From Pseudonocardia sp. HH130630-07 (GTDB lineage: Bacteria > Actinomycetota > Actinomycetes > Mycobacteriales > Pseudonocardiaceae): a DNA stretch of 64,000 nucleotides. The position numbers and the translations under genes were made by a program. The first letter of the stretch is position 1; each line of letters starts with the position of its first letter. Shown in pieces: positions 8,606 to 17,432 of this stretch. The DNA is taken from positions 1,798,001 to 1,862,000 of the forward strand of contig NZ_CP013854.1 in assembly GCF_001698125.1 (NCBI RefSeq). Reading direction: 5' to 3'. Below the pieces are notes generated by a model. That model ran no database searches, was not told where the DNA came from, and saw nothing but the letters and a program-made list of their open reading frames with translations.

Positions 8606-9129
8606 GATCCACCGACAGCGCCGTCAGCGCCGACAGCGCCGTCGTCCGGGGCGACGGCGAGCTCGCCCCCGCCGTCCGGGACGCGCTGGGCCGGGTCGTT
8701 CCGGCCGTCCCGGCCGCGGTCCTCGTACCGCGGCTGCCCGCGCCGGGACCGCTCGCCGACCTGACCGACGCCCTGCTGACGAGCGAGGTCACCGACGTCC
8801 TCGACTCGGTCCTCACCGATGTCCGGACGGTCCTCGACGGCGTCGGCCGCCTCGTGTTCGTGCTGCCCCACGACCCGCTGATGGGGGCACCGGGAGCGAC
8901 CGCCGCGTCCGCCGTGGCGAACGGCGTGCTCTCGATGGCCCGCACGCTGGCCATCGAGCTCGCCCGGGACGCGATCACGGTCAACGTCGTCGCCGTCGAC
9001 GCGGCCGCGCCCGCGGTCGCGGCCCTCGCCGGCCAGCTCGCCGTGCTGACCGGGGACGCCGGCGACGCCGTCACCGGCCAGGAGATCTACCTGACCGCCG
9101 GCACCGACCTGGGGAGGCTGCGCCCGTGA
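8602..9129 (+). CDS. Degenerate SDR-like protein lacking the nucleotide-binding loop
   Basis: 175 residues. The second half resembles an SDR ('[28 protein letters not shown]', '[13 protein letters not shown]'). The N-terminal glycine-rich loop, the NNAG motif and the YxxxK pair are all missing; '[23 protein letters not shown]' stands where the catalytic region should be. It cannot be a standard dehydrogenase. Its start overlaps the thiolase stop (ATGA) and its stop overlaps the next SDR's start (GTGA), so it is retained in the operon. It may be a structural or regulatory partner of the neighbouring SDR. Function unknown. Confidence 0.7.
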   Translation: MRSTDSAVSADSAVVRGDGELAPAVRDALGRVVPAVPAAVLVPRLPAPGPLADLTDALLTSEVTDVLDSVLTDVRTVLDGVGRLVFVLPHDPLMGAPGATAASAVANGVLSMARTLAIELARDAITVNVVAVDAAAPAVAALAGQLAVLTGDAGDAVTGQEIYLTAGTDLGRLRP

Positions 9130-9863
9130 GCAGGACCGCACTGGTCACCGGAGGGGCCGGCGGCATCGGACGCGCGGTGTGCGCCCGGCTCGCCGCCGAG
9201 GGCGACACCGTGCTGCTCGCCGACCTCGATCCGGGCGCCGTGGCCGACGCCGCGTCCGCGATCGGGGCCGGGGTCGTCCCCTGGGCGCTGGACGTCGCCG
9301 ACGCCGGATCCCGCCGGGCGGCGGTGGCCCGGGCCGGCGAACTGGGCGGGGTGGATCTCCTGGTCAACTGCGCCGGGGTGCTGCGCGACGCCCGGATCCG
9401 CACGCTGGAGCCGAGCACCTTCCGCCGGCTGATCGAGATCAACCTCGTCGGCCCGCTGGCGTTGACCCGGCTCGCCGCCGGCGGGATGGCCGAGCGCGGG
9501 CGGGGTGCGGTCGTCAACGTCGCCTCGCGGGCCTGGCTGGGCACGTTCGGCTCGACCGCCTACTCGACCGCGAAGGGCGGGCTGATCGGCGCGACGCGCT
9601 CGCTGGCGCTCGAGCTGGGGCCGCGGGGGATCACGGTCAACGCGGTGGCCCCGGGGTTCGTCGAGACCCCGATGACCGACGGGCTGCCGGCCGAGATCCG
9701 CCGCCGGAGCATCGCCGCGATCCCGGTCGGACGGGCCGGGACGCCCGAGGACGCCGCCGCCGCGGTCGCCTACCTCGCCGGCGCCGGCTACGTCACCGGG
9801 CAGGTGCTCGTCGCCTGCGGCGGCCGCAGCATCGGCGCCCCGTACGCGGCGGGACGGTCCTGA
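9126..9863 (+). CDS. SDR family oxidoreductase (FabG-like)
   Basis: 245-residue complete SDR with '[16 protein letters not shown]', 'LADLDPG' (NAD-type aspartate), '[10 protein letters not shown]', '[22 protein letters not shown]' (Ser, Tyr and Lys) and '[13 protein letters not shown]'. The GTG start overlaps the preceding stop. Directly behind a thiolase it is a good candidate for the 3-hydroxyacyl-CoA dehydrogenase step that makes the thiolase substrate. Its stop TGA overlaps the ATG of the racemase-like gene. Confidence 0.87.
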   Translation: MSRTALVTGGAGGIGRAVCARLAAEGDTVLLADLDPGAVADAASAIGAGVVPWALDVADAGSRRAAVARAGELGGVDLLVNCAGVLRDARIRTLEPSTFRRLIEINLVGPLALTRLAAGGMAERGRGAVVNVASRAWLGTFGSTAYSTAKGGLIGATRSLALELGPRGITVNAVAPGFVETPMTDGLPAEIRRRSIAAIPVGRAGTPEDAAAAVAYLAGAGYVTGQVLVACGGRSIGAPYAAGRS

Positions 9864-10959
9864 TGGCCGGGCAGGCACCGGACGGGCCGCTGCACGGCGT
9901 CCGGGTCGTCGAGTTCGCCGGCCTGGGACCGGGCCCGTTCGCCGCGATGCTGCTCGCCGACGCCGGGGCCGACGTCATCCGGGTCGACCGCCCGGCCGGA
10001 CCGGTGGACGGCGGCGCCCTGACCCGCGGGCGGCCGTGGGTCGGTCTCGACCTCAAGTCCGGTTCCGGGCACGCGACTGCGCTGGCGCTGGTCCGCAGCG
10101 CCGACGTGCTGATCGAGGGCTTCCGTCCCGGTGTCATGGAACGTCTCGGGCTGGGGCCCGAGACGTGCCTGGCCCGCAACCCACGACTGGTCTACGGGCG
10201 GATGACCGGCTGGGGCCAGGACGGCCCGCGGGCCCGCGAGGCCGGGCACGACATCAACTACCTCGCGGTGACCGGCGCACTGCGGTCCATCTCGCGGCGC
10301 GGCGAGGCACCGGTCCCGCCGCTGAACCTGGTCGGCGACTACGGCGGCGGGGGATGCTGCTCGCCTTCGGTATCACCACCGCCCTGCTCGAACGCCACGC
10401 GAGCGGGCGCGGCCAGGTCGTCGACGCCGCGATGACCGACGGGATCAGCCTGTTGATGACCGGGATCTGGAGCCGGGCCGCGCAGGGCCGCTGGTCCGGT
10501 GAACCCGGCACCAACGACATCGACTCGGGCGCCCCGTTCTACGACGTCTACCGCACCGCCGACGACGGGTACATGGCGGTCGGAGCGATCGAACCCCGGT
10601 TCTGGGCCCGCCTGCTCGACGGTCTCGGACTCGACCCGGCCGAGCTGCCCGAGCAGTGGGACCGGGAGCGGTGGCCCGCGGCGAAGGAGCAGCTGGCGGT
10701 GGCGTTCGCCGGACGCACCCGCGAGGAGTGGACGGCCGAGTTCGCCGACCGCGACGCCTGCGTGACCCCCGTGCTGACCATGGCCGAAGCACCGCAGGCC
10801 CCGCAGATCGCCGCCCGGGGAACCCTCCGTACGGGGCCCGGCGGGACGCAGCCCGCCCCGGCGCCCCGGCTGAGCCGGACACCGTTGCGCGTACGGTCCC
10901 CCTCTTCGACGGCCGAGGTCCTCACCCGCTGGGGTGTGCCGCCGGAGGAGCAGCGATGA
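9863..10959 (+). pseudogene. Alpha-methylacyl-CoA racemase-like CoA transferase (CaiB/BaiF), frameshifted
   Basis: Two reading frames together make one family III CoA-transferase-fold protein of about 364 residues. The first, 9863 to about 10353, reads '[24 protein letters not shown]' through '[13 protein letters not shown]' to 'LVGDYGGGG'. The second starts at 10354 and reads '[21 protein letters not shown]', 'DSGAPFYDVYRTADDGYMAVGAIEP' and so on. These blocks match the alpha-methylacyl-CoA racemase branch (GDYGGGG followed by LAFGI). One G is missing from the run at 10349-10353; a sixth G would restore the frame. This is either a real inactivating mutation or a homopolymer sequencing error. 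The enzyme would epimerise 2-methyl-branched acyl-CoAs for the acyl-CoA dehydrogenase. Confidence 0.82.
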
Positions 10960-11033
10960 CCGCGATGGGCCGGGCCCGACCGGCGGAACTGATAGTTTAT
11001 TCGAGTTCGGACCGTCGACGCCGAGGAGAGCTC

Positions 11034-11708
11034 ATGGGCGGGCGGGCGACCGCGGCACCCCGGGTGCAGCGCCGCGCGATGGCGGTCGAGGTCGCCGAGC
11101 ACATCCGTTCGATGATCTTCGACGGCCGGCTGTCCGCGGAACAGCGCGTCCCGCAGGACGCGATCGCCTCCGAGCTCGGCGTCAGCCGGCTCCCGGTGCG
11201 CGAGGCGCTGATCACCCTGGAGTCCGACGGCCTGGTGGCCTCGGAACCACACCGCGGGACGTTCGTCGTCCCCATCCGCTCCGAGGACATCGAGGACCAC
11301 TACACGCTCTACGGCATGGCCCAGGGCCTGGCCGCGGGCGGGGCCGCGCGACGGATCACCGAACCCGTCCTGAGCAGGCTCGACGAGCTGCACCGGGCGA
11401 TGTCGGAGGATCCCGGCCCGGATCTCGCGCACGACCTCAACTGGGAGTTCCACTCCCTGATCAACCACACCGGGGCGAGCCGGCGGACCCTGTCGGTGCT
11501 CCGCCAGCTCTCGCACAACCTCCCCCGCGAGGTCTACAGCATCCCGCACCCGGCGCGCCCGGCCGCGTCGCAGCAGCACGCCGCGATCATCGACGCCCTG
11601 CGCGCCAGGGACGCCGCAGCCGCCGACCGGTTGAACAAGGAACACGTACGCGCCGAGGGCGACGAGGTCGTCGCCGTGCTCAAGCGCAACGGCATCCTCT
11701 CCAGCTGA
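11034..11708 (+). CDS. GntR family (FadR/FCD) transcriptional regulator
   Basis: 224 residues. The N-terminal winged helix has 'AVEVAEHIRSMIFDGRLSAEQRVPQDAIASELGVSRLPVREALITLESDGLV' split as helix-turn-helix and wing. A C-terminal all-helical FCD domain follows, with 'DLNWEFHSLINHTGASRR' and 'QQHAAIIDALRARDAAAADRLNKEH'. FCD regulators bind acyl-CoAs or organic acids and are usually repressors released by the pathway ligand. GAGGAGAG lies 3 bases before the ATG. It sits between the two halves of the catabolic cluster, so it probably controls it through the repeated TGTATCAANNATC motif. Confidence 0.88.
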   Translation: MGGRATAAPRVQRRAMAVEVAEHIRSMIFDGRLSAEQRVPQDAIASELGVSRLPVREALITLESDGLVASEPHRGTFVVPIRSEDIEDHYTLYGMAQGLAAGGAARRITEPVLSRLDELHRAMSEDPGPDLAHDLNWEFHSLINHTGASRRTLSVLRQLSHNLPREVYSIPHPARPAASQQHAAIIDALRARDAAAADRLNKEHVRAEGDEVVAVLKRNGILSS

Positions 11709-11742
11709 CCACGTCCGGCCGCGGCACCGTCGCGCCGCCCCT

Positions 11743-11757
11743 ATGTATCAAAGATCA
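11743..11757 (+). promoter_or_regulatory. Putative regulator site, acyl-CoA synthetase gene
   Basis: ATGTATCAAAGATCA contains TGTATCAA-AG-ATC, the third copy of the motif, 15-30 bases before the ATG of the acyl-CoA synthetase. The position next to the start suggests a site overlapping the transcription start. Confidence 0.45.
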
Positions 11758-11771
11758 GAAGGGATCATCCG

Positions 11772-13364
11772 ATGCCGCATGACCCGAGGGATCCGGCCCA
11801 GCCCGCCTGCGACCCGGCCGTGGTGGACCTGCCCGGGACCCTGTTCCGGCGGGCGTCGGCCGACCCGGACGGCGAGGCCGTCGTGGCCCCCGAGGGCCGG
11901 GAGACCTGGTCCGGGCTCGCCGACCGGGTCCGGGCCCTGGCGGCCGACCTGGTCGCGGGCGGGATGGAGCCGGGAGCCCGGGTCGGGGTGCTGCTCCCGA
12001 ACGGACTCCGCTGGATCGTGGCCACGCTCGCGGTGCAGCACGCGGGAGCGACCGTCGTCCCGATCAACACGTGGTACCGGTCGGCCGAGATCGCCCACGT
12101 GCTCGACGAGGCGGGGATCGGCCTGGTGATCACCGAGGACCGGGTGTTCGGCCGCGACACCCTCGCCGAGCTCGCGGCCGCCGGACTCACCGGACGGGCG
12201 CCGGACGGCCGGTCGGGGGTCCTCGTCTGGCCGGCGGAGGAGCCGGCGCCCCCGGCGTCCGGTCCGCTCGGCGGCACGCCGGCGGTTCCGGGCGCCCGCG
12301 CGGACGCCCTGGCCTACGTGCTGTTCACCAGCGGTTCGACGTCCCGGCCGAAGCCCGTCCCGCTGCGGCACGACCGGATGCTCCGCAACGCGACCGAGAT
12401 CGGCCGTCGTCAGCACCTGGTCGCCGGCGACCGGCTGTGGATCTCCGCGCCGTTCTTCTTCGGGTACGGGTGCTCGAACGCCCTGCCGGTCGCCCTCGTC
12501 CACGGCGTCACCCTGTGCATCGAGGAACGACCGGCCGGGGACGCCTCGCTGGCGTTCATCGCCCGGGAGCGCTGCACGGTCTACTACGGGTTCGGGCCGA
12601 CCACCCGCAACCTGCTGGCCGCGCCCGGCTTCGGCACCCACGACATCTCCTCGCTGCGGACCGGGACGACCGGGTTCACCCGCGAGGACCGCCGGCTGGT
12701 CCTCGACGAACTCGGGGTCAGCGGCATCTGCAGCGTCTACGGCCTGAGCGAGGCCTACGGCCACTCGACCATGACCGAGGCCGGCGACCCGCCCGACGTC
12801 GTCCTGGAGACCGCGGGCCGCCCGCTCGACACCCAGGAACTCCGGATCACCGACGACGACGGCCACGTCGTGCCCGGCGGCGGGTCCGGCGAGATCGAGC
12901 TGCGCGGCTGCGTGATCGACGGCTACCTCGGTGACCCGGCGCTCGGCGACGGAACGTTCCGGCCGGGCGGATGGCTGCGGACCGGAGACCTCGGGACCCT
13001 CGACGACCGGGGGCGGCTGCGGGTCGTCGGCCGGCGCAAGGAGATGCTGAAGATCAAGGGGATCAACATCGCCCCGGCCGAGGTCGAGGAGCTGCTCTGC
13101 AGCCATCGCGACGTCGACCAGGCGTTCGTCGTCGGCATCGAGGACCGGCTCGGGACCGAGGAGATGGTCGCCGCCGTCGTGCCCCGGGGCATCCCCGCCG
13201 ACGACCTCGTGCGACAGCTCGACACCCACGTCCGGGAGCGTGCCGCCGGTTACAAGGTCCCGGCCCGCATCGAGATCATCGCCCCGGACGACCTCCCGCT
13301 CACCGACACCGGCAAGCCCAGCAAACGGCTGCTGCGCGACCGGCTCTCCGGCGGCAACCGGTGA
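11772..13364 (+). CDS. AMP-dependent acyl-CoA synthetase
   Basis: 530-residue ANL-superfamily ligase. It has the P-loop 'LFTSGSTSRPKPVPLRHDR', 'YGLSEAYGHSTMTEAG' (A5 region), 'LRTGDLGTLDDRGRLRVVGRRKEMLKIKGINIAPAEVE' split across motifs A7 and A8, and the C-terminal catalytic Lys in 'TDTGKPSKRLL'. It converts a carboxylate plus ATP and CoA to acyl-CoA, AMP and PPi. It probably activates the substrate acid of the cluster; chain or ring type cannot be told. The GTG of the following SMP-30 gene overlaps its stop. Confidence 0.9.
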   Translation: MPHDPRDPAQPACDPAVVDLPGTLFRRASADPDGEAVVAPEGRETWSGLADRVRALAADLVAGGMEPGARVGVLLPNGLRWIVATLAVQHAGATVVPINTWYRSAEIAHVLDEAGIGLVITEDRVFGRDTLAELAAAGLTGRAPDGRSGVLVWPAEEPAPPASGPLGGTPAVPGARADALAYVLFTSGSTSRPKPVPLRHDRMLRNATEIGRRQHLVAGDRLWISAPFFFGYGCSNALPVALVHGVTLCIEERPAGDASLAFIARERCTVYYGFGPTTRNLLAAPGFGTHDISSLRTGTTGFTREDRRLVLDELGVSGICSVYGLSEAYGHSTMTEAGDPPDVVLETAGRPLDTQELRITDDDGHVVPGGGSGEIELRGCVIDGYLGDPALGDGTFRPGGWLRTGDLGTLDDRGRLRVVGRRKEMLKIKGINIAPAEVEELLCSHRDVDQAFVVGIEDRLGTEEMVAAVVPRGIPADDLVRQLDTHVRERAAGYKVPARIEIIAPDDLPLTDTGKPSKRLLRDRLSGGNR

Positions 13365-14203
13365 CCGTGCGGACCCTGGCCGCAGGGATCGGCTTCACCG
13401 AGGGCCCGGTGTGGACGACCGACCAGCGGCTCCTCGTGGTCGCGCTCTCCCGGGGCGCCGTCGTCGAGATCGGGCTCGACGGCGGTGTCCGCGGACGCGT
13501 CGACGTCGGCGGCGGCCCGAACGGCCTCGCCGAGGACCGCGACGGAACGGTCTGGATCGCCCAGAACGGCGGCACGGTCCGGCCCAGCAGCTCGGGGCGC
13601 CCGGCTCGCCCGGGACTGCAGTGCCTCACCGCGGACGGGGTCGCCGAGCTGCCGGTGCCCGGCGTCCGAGCCCCGAACGACCTCGTCGAAGGACCCGACG
13701 GGCGCATCTGGTTCACCGACCCGGGGCCGCCCGGGGCCACCGACCACGGATGCGTCCACGCCCTCGACCGGGCGTCGGGGGCCGTCGAGACGGTCCTGGC
13801 CGATGTCGACTACCCGAACGGCCTGGCCTTCTCCGACGACGAGCTGTACGTCGCACGGACCTCCCGAGGCACCGTCGGCCGGTACCGGTGGGACGGCGAC
13901 CGCCTGCTCCCGGGCGGGCCCGATCTCGTACTGCCGCGGGGCGGACCGGACGGCCTGGCCCTCGACGCGGAGGGCCGGGTCTACGCCGCAGCCCCCGAGG
14001 CGAACTCGATCGTCGTGTTCGGGCGGGACGGCACCGTCGAGGAGGAGATCCGGTTCGCGGAGCCGACGTTCCCCACCAACCTGTGCTTCGCCGGGCCGGG
14101 GCTCGAGCTCCTGGTCGTGACCGCGGCGAAGGGTGGGCGGGTCCTGGTCTGCGAGCGGACTCCGGGGGTTCCGGGGCGGCCGCTGGTGGGTCGGCCGTCG
14201 TGA
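13361..14203 (+). CDS. SMP-30/gluconolactonase/LRE family protein
   Basis: 280 residues forming a six-bladed beta-propeller. Repeated blade motifs include 'FTEGPVWTTDQRLLVV', 'GGPNGLAEDRDGTVWIAQNGG', 'APNDLVEGPDGRIWFTDPG', 'YPNGLAFSDDELYVARTS' and 'GPDGLALDAEGRVYAAAPEAN'. The first-blade Glu and the conserved Asn and Asp are the divalent-metal ligands of SMP-30 lactonases. It likely hydrolyses a lactone or ester linked to the pathway. Translation is coupled to the acyl-CoA synthetase (GTGA). Confidence 0.85.
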   Translation: MTVRTLAAGIGFTEGPVWTTDQRLLVVALSRGAVVEIGLDGGVRGRVDVGGGPNGLAEDRDGTVWIAQNGGTVRPSSSGRPARPGLQCLTADGVAELPVPGVRAPNDLVEGPDGRIWFTDPGPPGATDHGCVHALDRASGAVETVLADVDYPNGLAFSDDELYVARTSRGTVGRYRWDGDRLLPGGPDLVLPRGGPDGLALDAEGRVYAAAPEANSIVVFGRDGTVEEEIRFAEPTFPTNLCFAGPGLELLVVTAAKGGRVLVCERTPGVPGRPLVGRPS

Positions 14204-14794
14204 TCTCGATGCCGACCACCTGCAGGAGATCCGCAGGCAGCCACGGCGTCGTGCGGGCAACGGGTGTCCTGCAGCTCGTCCTGGAGGTCGTCGCGTACGC
14301 GGCCGAGTCGCCGGGCCGTCGTGGGCGAGGCGCCGACACCTGACTCGCCACAGCAGGTGCCGTGGTCCGCAGGCCGATCATGGCTACGCGTGACCGCCGG
14401 TTCTTCGATGCCGACGCCCATGGGCGCAGACGTATCGCGACGGACCACCCGTCGGAGACCTGGTCGGAGTCGCCGGTGACGGCACGACGAGCACGGCTGT
14501 CCGCTTCACTCCGTGCGAGGCGGTCCGGGCCATCGGTGGGGCCGACGCGCCGTGAACACGCGCCCGGTGCTCGTGTGGCATCCCGTAGACCTGGCAACGC
14601 CCGACCGCGTGGCGGTCCGGGGGCGGCCCTCGACGCAACCGCCGGCCGAACTCGCCCAGCTTCGCATCTGCAGGCGGCAGGTAGGCGTGGCGCTCCTTGG
14701 TTGCGATGGTCGCCTGTCGGTCGGCGGCAAGGGGCCGCTGCCGCGGAGATCACGCGCACGGCGCTCGGTGGGCTCGTCGGGCTCGCGAGTCAGC
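14204..14794. other. Intergenic DNA without a recognisable gene
   Basis: About 590 bp between the SMP-30 gene and the IS5-like element. Every frame long enough to consider is arginine/serine-rich low-complexity sequence typical of antisense GC-rich DNA, and I recognise no domain. It may be decayed coding sequence left at an old insertion boundary. Confidence 0.45.
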
Positions 14795-14825
14795 CACTGA
14801 GCCTTTCCCAGTAGGTGCTGGTTGA

Positions 14826-16232
14826 GGGTCTGTAACAGGAACGGTGGTTCCGGCGTTGTTGGTCAGTAGTGCTCGGCGGACGGCCAGCGGTCACCGAACG
14901 TGATCGCGAAGGCGTTGATCACCGGCTTCCATCGGATCGTCCACCGTGCGCGGCCTCGCCCGGTCGGGTCGAGGCTGCGGGTCACAAGGTACAGGCATTT
15001 CAACGCGGCCGCCTCGCTGGGGAAATGCCCTCGCGCCCGTACCGCTCGGCGGTAGCGGGCGTTGAGTGATTCGAAGCGCGTTCGTCGAACACAACACGGC
15101 ACGGATCTCAGTGTGGTAGTCGAGGAACGGAACGAACTCGGTCCAGGCGTTGCGCCACAACCGGATCATCGCCGGATAAGTGCGACCCCATTTTTCGTCG
15201 AGGTCATCGAGAGCAGCGAGAGCGGCGTCGGCGGTGGGGGCCGTGTAGATCGCCCGAATCCCTCGCTTGATCGCATCGGTGTCACGCCGCGACGTCAACC
15301 GGAACGAGTTCCTGATCAAGTGCACGATGCATGTCTGCACGATGGTCTGTGGCCACACGTTCTCCACCACCTCGGGCAGGCCTTTCAACCCGTCGCAGAC
15401 CAGGAAGAACACGTCCCGCATGCCGCGGTTACGCAGGTCGGTCAGCACCCCCAGCCAGAACTTCGCACCCTCACCACCGGAGCCGGCCCACAGGCCCAGC
15501 ACGTCCTTGCGGCCGTCGACGGTGACCCCGATCGCCGCGTAGACGGGCCGGTTGGCGACCTGCCCGTCGCGGACCTTCACCATGATCGCGTCCACGAAGA
15601 CCGCGACGTACACCGCATCGAGTGGCCGCGACACCCATTCCTGCATCTCGGCGATCACCGAGTCGGTGATCCGTGAGACGGTCTCCTTCGACACCGACGC
15701 CCCGTAGATCTCCGAGAAATGCGCCGAGATCTCCCCGGTCGTCAAACCCTTCGCGTACAGCGACAACACGATCTCATCGACATCCCCCAACCGCCGTTGC
15801 CGTTTCCGAACGATCTGGGGTTCGAACGTCGAGTCGCGGTCTCTCGGTACCTCGATCTCGACCTCCCCGACAGCATCGGAGATCACCGTCTTCGACCGGT
15901 GACCGTTCCGGTTGTTCGTCGATTCCCGGTCCGGGTCGGCCCGGTTCTTTGCATGCCCGAGGTGCTCGGTCATCTCCTCCCCGAGCGCAGTCTCCAGAAC
16001 GTTCTTGGTGAACAGCTTCAACAGCCCATCCGGGCCGGTCAGCTCCAGGCCGCGTGCTCGCGCGTCGGCCACCATCGCCGCCGCGGCGGCCTGCTCGGGC
16101 GAGAGCTGACGCCCTGAACCCGTCTCATCCTTGGCTGAACCCACAAGGTCCGATGTCATCACTCACAGTGCCCATCCCACCGGACCCGAGCCCGGCGTGT
16201 CGGGCCGGAACCACCGTTCCTTGCACAGGCCC
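14826..16232 (-). mobile_element. IS256-family element, copy 1 (1407 bp)
   Basis: Inverted ends both contain AAGGAACGGTGGTTCCGG or its close variant CAGGAACGGTGGTTCCGG, directly flanked by the 8-bp target duplication CTGGTTGA at 14818-14825 and 16233-16240. An 8-bp duplication is normal for IS256. It is nearly identical to the copy at 29498-32270. Its transposase is frameshifted. Confidence 0.93.
14863..16159 (-). pseudogene. IS256-family transposase, frameshifted near the C-terminus
   Basis: The frame from the ATG at 16159 (or the GTG at 16162) gives a mutator-type DDE transposase: 'RNGHRSKTVISDAVGEVEIEVPRDRD', 'YAVFVDAIMVKVRDG'-like catalytic block and 'VCDGLKGLPEVVENVWPQTIVQTCIVH' up to 'AVLCSTNA'. 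At about 15073-15080 the frame shifts, and the remaining C-terminus ('ESLNARYRRAVRARGHFPSEAAALKCLYL' to 'PSAEHY') continues in another frame to the stop at 14863. The third acidic residue of the DDE triad (ESLN) lies beyond the shift, so the product is inactive. The lesion sits where copy 2 is interrupted by IS110. Confidence 0.88.
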
Positions 16233-16240
16233 CTGGTTGA

Positions 16241-17071
16241 TCATGTGGTTCGGTCGTGCTCGACGTGGAGGAGAACGAGCGCGGCGGCGGTGATCGCGCC
16301 GATCCGCCAGGGGCAGAAGCTGACCCGACGCAGCGCCTTGAAGGTGGTCTTGAGCAGGGAGTTCCCGCGTTCGGCCACAGCCCTGACGGCGGAGTGCAGC
16401 GTGTTGACGGTGCGTTTGTCCTCCGACAGCCCACTGCCGGTGGGGGTCTTGAACGGGCAGGTCAGGCGGGTGTTCTCACCGTCGTAGCCGAGGTCGGCGA
16501 GCACGACGTGGGTGTCGTCGGTCCAGTCCTCGATCGCGTCGAGCAGGCCGGGGTGGCCGCGGGCGCAGGTGGTGTCGTGCTCGCGGCCCGGGCGCACCGG
16601 GGATGTCCACAACGGCCACCCGTCAGGCGCGGTGAGGACCTGAACGTTCCCGCCGTGGACGTGGTGCTTGCCCGACCACCACAGATCCACTCCCGGGGTC
16701 GGTCCGGGAGTGCGGGAGCGGTCAGTGTGGATCACGGTGCCGTCGAGGTGAACGTGGGTGTGCCCGGCGGTGCGGGCCGCGAGCAGCGCGCCGGGCAGTC
16801 CAGGCGCGGCGGCGGCCAGGACGTCGATGCCTTCGTGCAGGTAGCGGTAGGTACTCGACAGGCTCAGCTGGTTGTCGGCGGCGAGCTGGGCGACCCGGGT
16901 GGCGTCGAGGAACCAGCGCAGCACCAGCACCGCGTGGCGGTCACAGTCCAGCGCGCGGCGCCCGCGCCGGGTCCCGCGCCGGAGGCGTTCCTCGGCCAAC
17001 AGCCGCGACAACATGGACGCGGTGGGCTCCCCGATCGGGAGCACGGCGGTGTAGGTGACAGGATCGGGCAC
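16241..17071 (-). CDS. IS5-family transposase (DDE_Tnp_4 type)
   Basis: 276 residues. An N-terminal helix-turn-helix has 'RVAQLAADNQLSLSSTYRYLHEG'. The DDE core has 'HTHVHLDGTVIHTDR', 'VVLADLGYDGENTRLTCPFK' and 'RAVAERGNSLLKTTFKALRR' (E in the last block). Length and motifs match the HARBI1-like IS5 subgroup. The stop codon touches the duplication of the nested IS256 element, so the reading frame is intact and may be active. Confidence 0.88.
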   Translation of the reverse strand: MPDPVTYTAVLPIGEPTASMLSRLLAEERLRRGTRRGRRALDCDRHAVLVLRWFLDATRVAQLAADNQLSLSSTYRYLHEGIDVLAAAAPGLPGALLAARTAGHTHVHLDGTVIHTDRSRTPGPTPGVDLWWSGKHHVHGGNVQVLTAPDGWPLWTSPVRPGREHDTTCARGHPGLLDAIEDWTDDTHVVLADLGYDGENTRLTCPFKTPTGSGLSEDKRTVNTLHSAVRAVAERGNSLLKTTFKALRRVSFCPWRIGAITAAALVLLHVEHDRTT

Positions 17072-17204
17072 GCGGGACCTCGGTGGTGAGTCGATCTTTG
17101 AGCGGACCGACCTCTTCTACCGGGGTCCCGCACCCTCGTTGAGCACCTCCACGCCCCCGGCGTGTCGCCGCCAGCCGCTCCCCACTACTGGGAAAGGCTC
17201 AGTG

Positions 17205-17432
17205 AGGTGTCGTCGGGGCGTGGGCCGTGCGCTGGCACCGTGCCAGCGTTAGGACCTCGGTGTGTTTGGCCGCCCCCTACCGACGTAGGGGCGGTGACCT
17301 CGACCGTCGGAGGGGTCGTTGACCCGTCGTTCGCAGAGCAGGTCAGGTACCCATCTGTAGCTGTTGCTACTAGTTCGCAACAGCCACTGTTGTGCTTGTC
17401 CGCTGCGCCACCGAGGTCGTCGAGGAGAGCCA
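17205..17432 (+). promoter_or_regulatory. Upstream control region of mno
   Basis: 228 bp between the IS5-like right end and the methanol dehydrogenase gene. It contains CCCCTAC-CGAC-GTAGGGG (about 17271-17289) and an exact 8-bp inverted repeat, GCTGTTGC, nine bases, GCAACAGC, at 17360-17384. The second is a typical dyad for a dimeric activator or repressor. The mno Shine-Dalgarno GAGGAGAG follows at 17422-17429. Confidence 0.6.
17360..17384. promoter_or_regulatory. Dyad operator candidate upstream of mno
   Basis: GCTGTTGC TACTAGTTC GCAACAGC: a perfect 8-bp inverted repeat with a 9-bp spacer, about 50-70 bases before the mno start. The AT-rich spacer and centre-to-start distance suit a regulator-binding site. 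No regulator gene is adjacent, so the binder is unknown. Confidence 0.5.

Larger units (their letters stand above)
14795..17204 (-). mobile_element. IS5-like element carrying a nested IS256 element
   Basis: Bounded by perfect 20-bp inverted repeats CACTGAGCCTTTCCCAGTAG at 14795-14814 and its complement at 17185-17204. Its DDE transposase gene is at 16241-17071. An IS256-family element (14826-16232) is inserted 3' of the transposase stop, flanked by the 8-bp duplication CTGGTTGA. Without the insertion the element would be about 1.0 kb, normal for IS5. I see no convincing target duplication outside the 20-bp repeats. Confidence 0.85.

Noticed and set aside
14204..14794. Possible genes on both strands before the IS5-like element
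   Set aside because: Several frames are open but all are Arg/Ser-rich low-complexity and none shows a recognisable fold.
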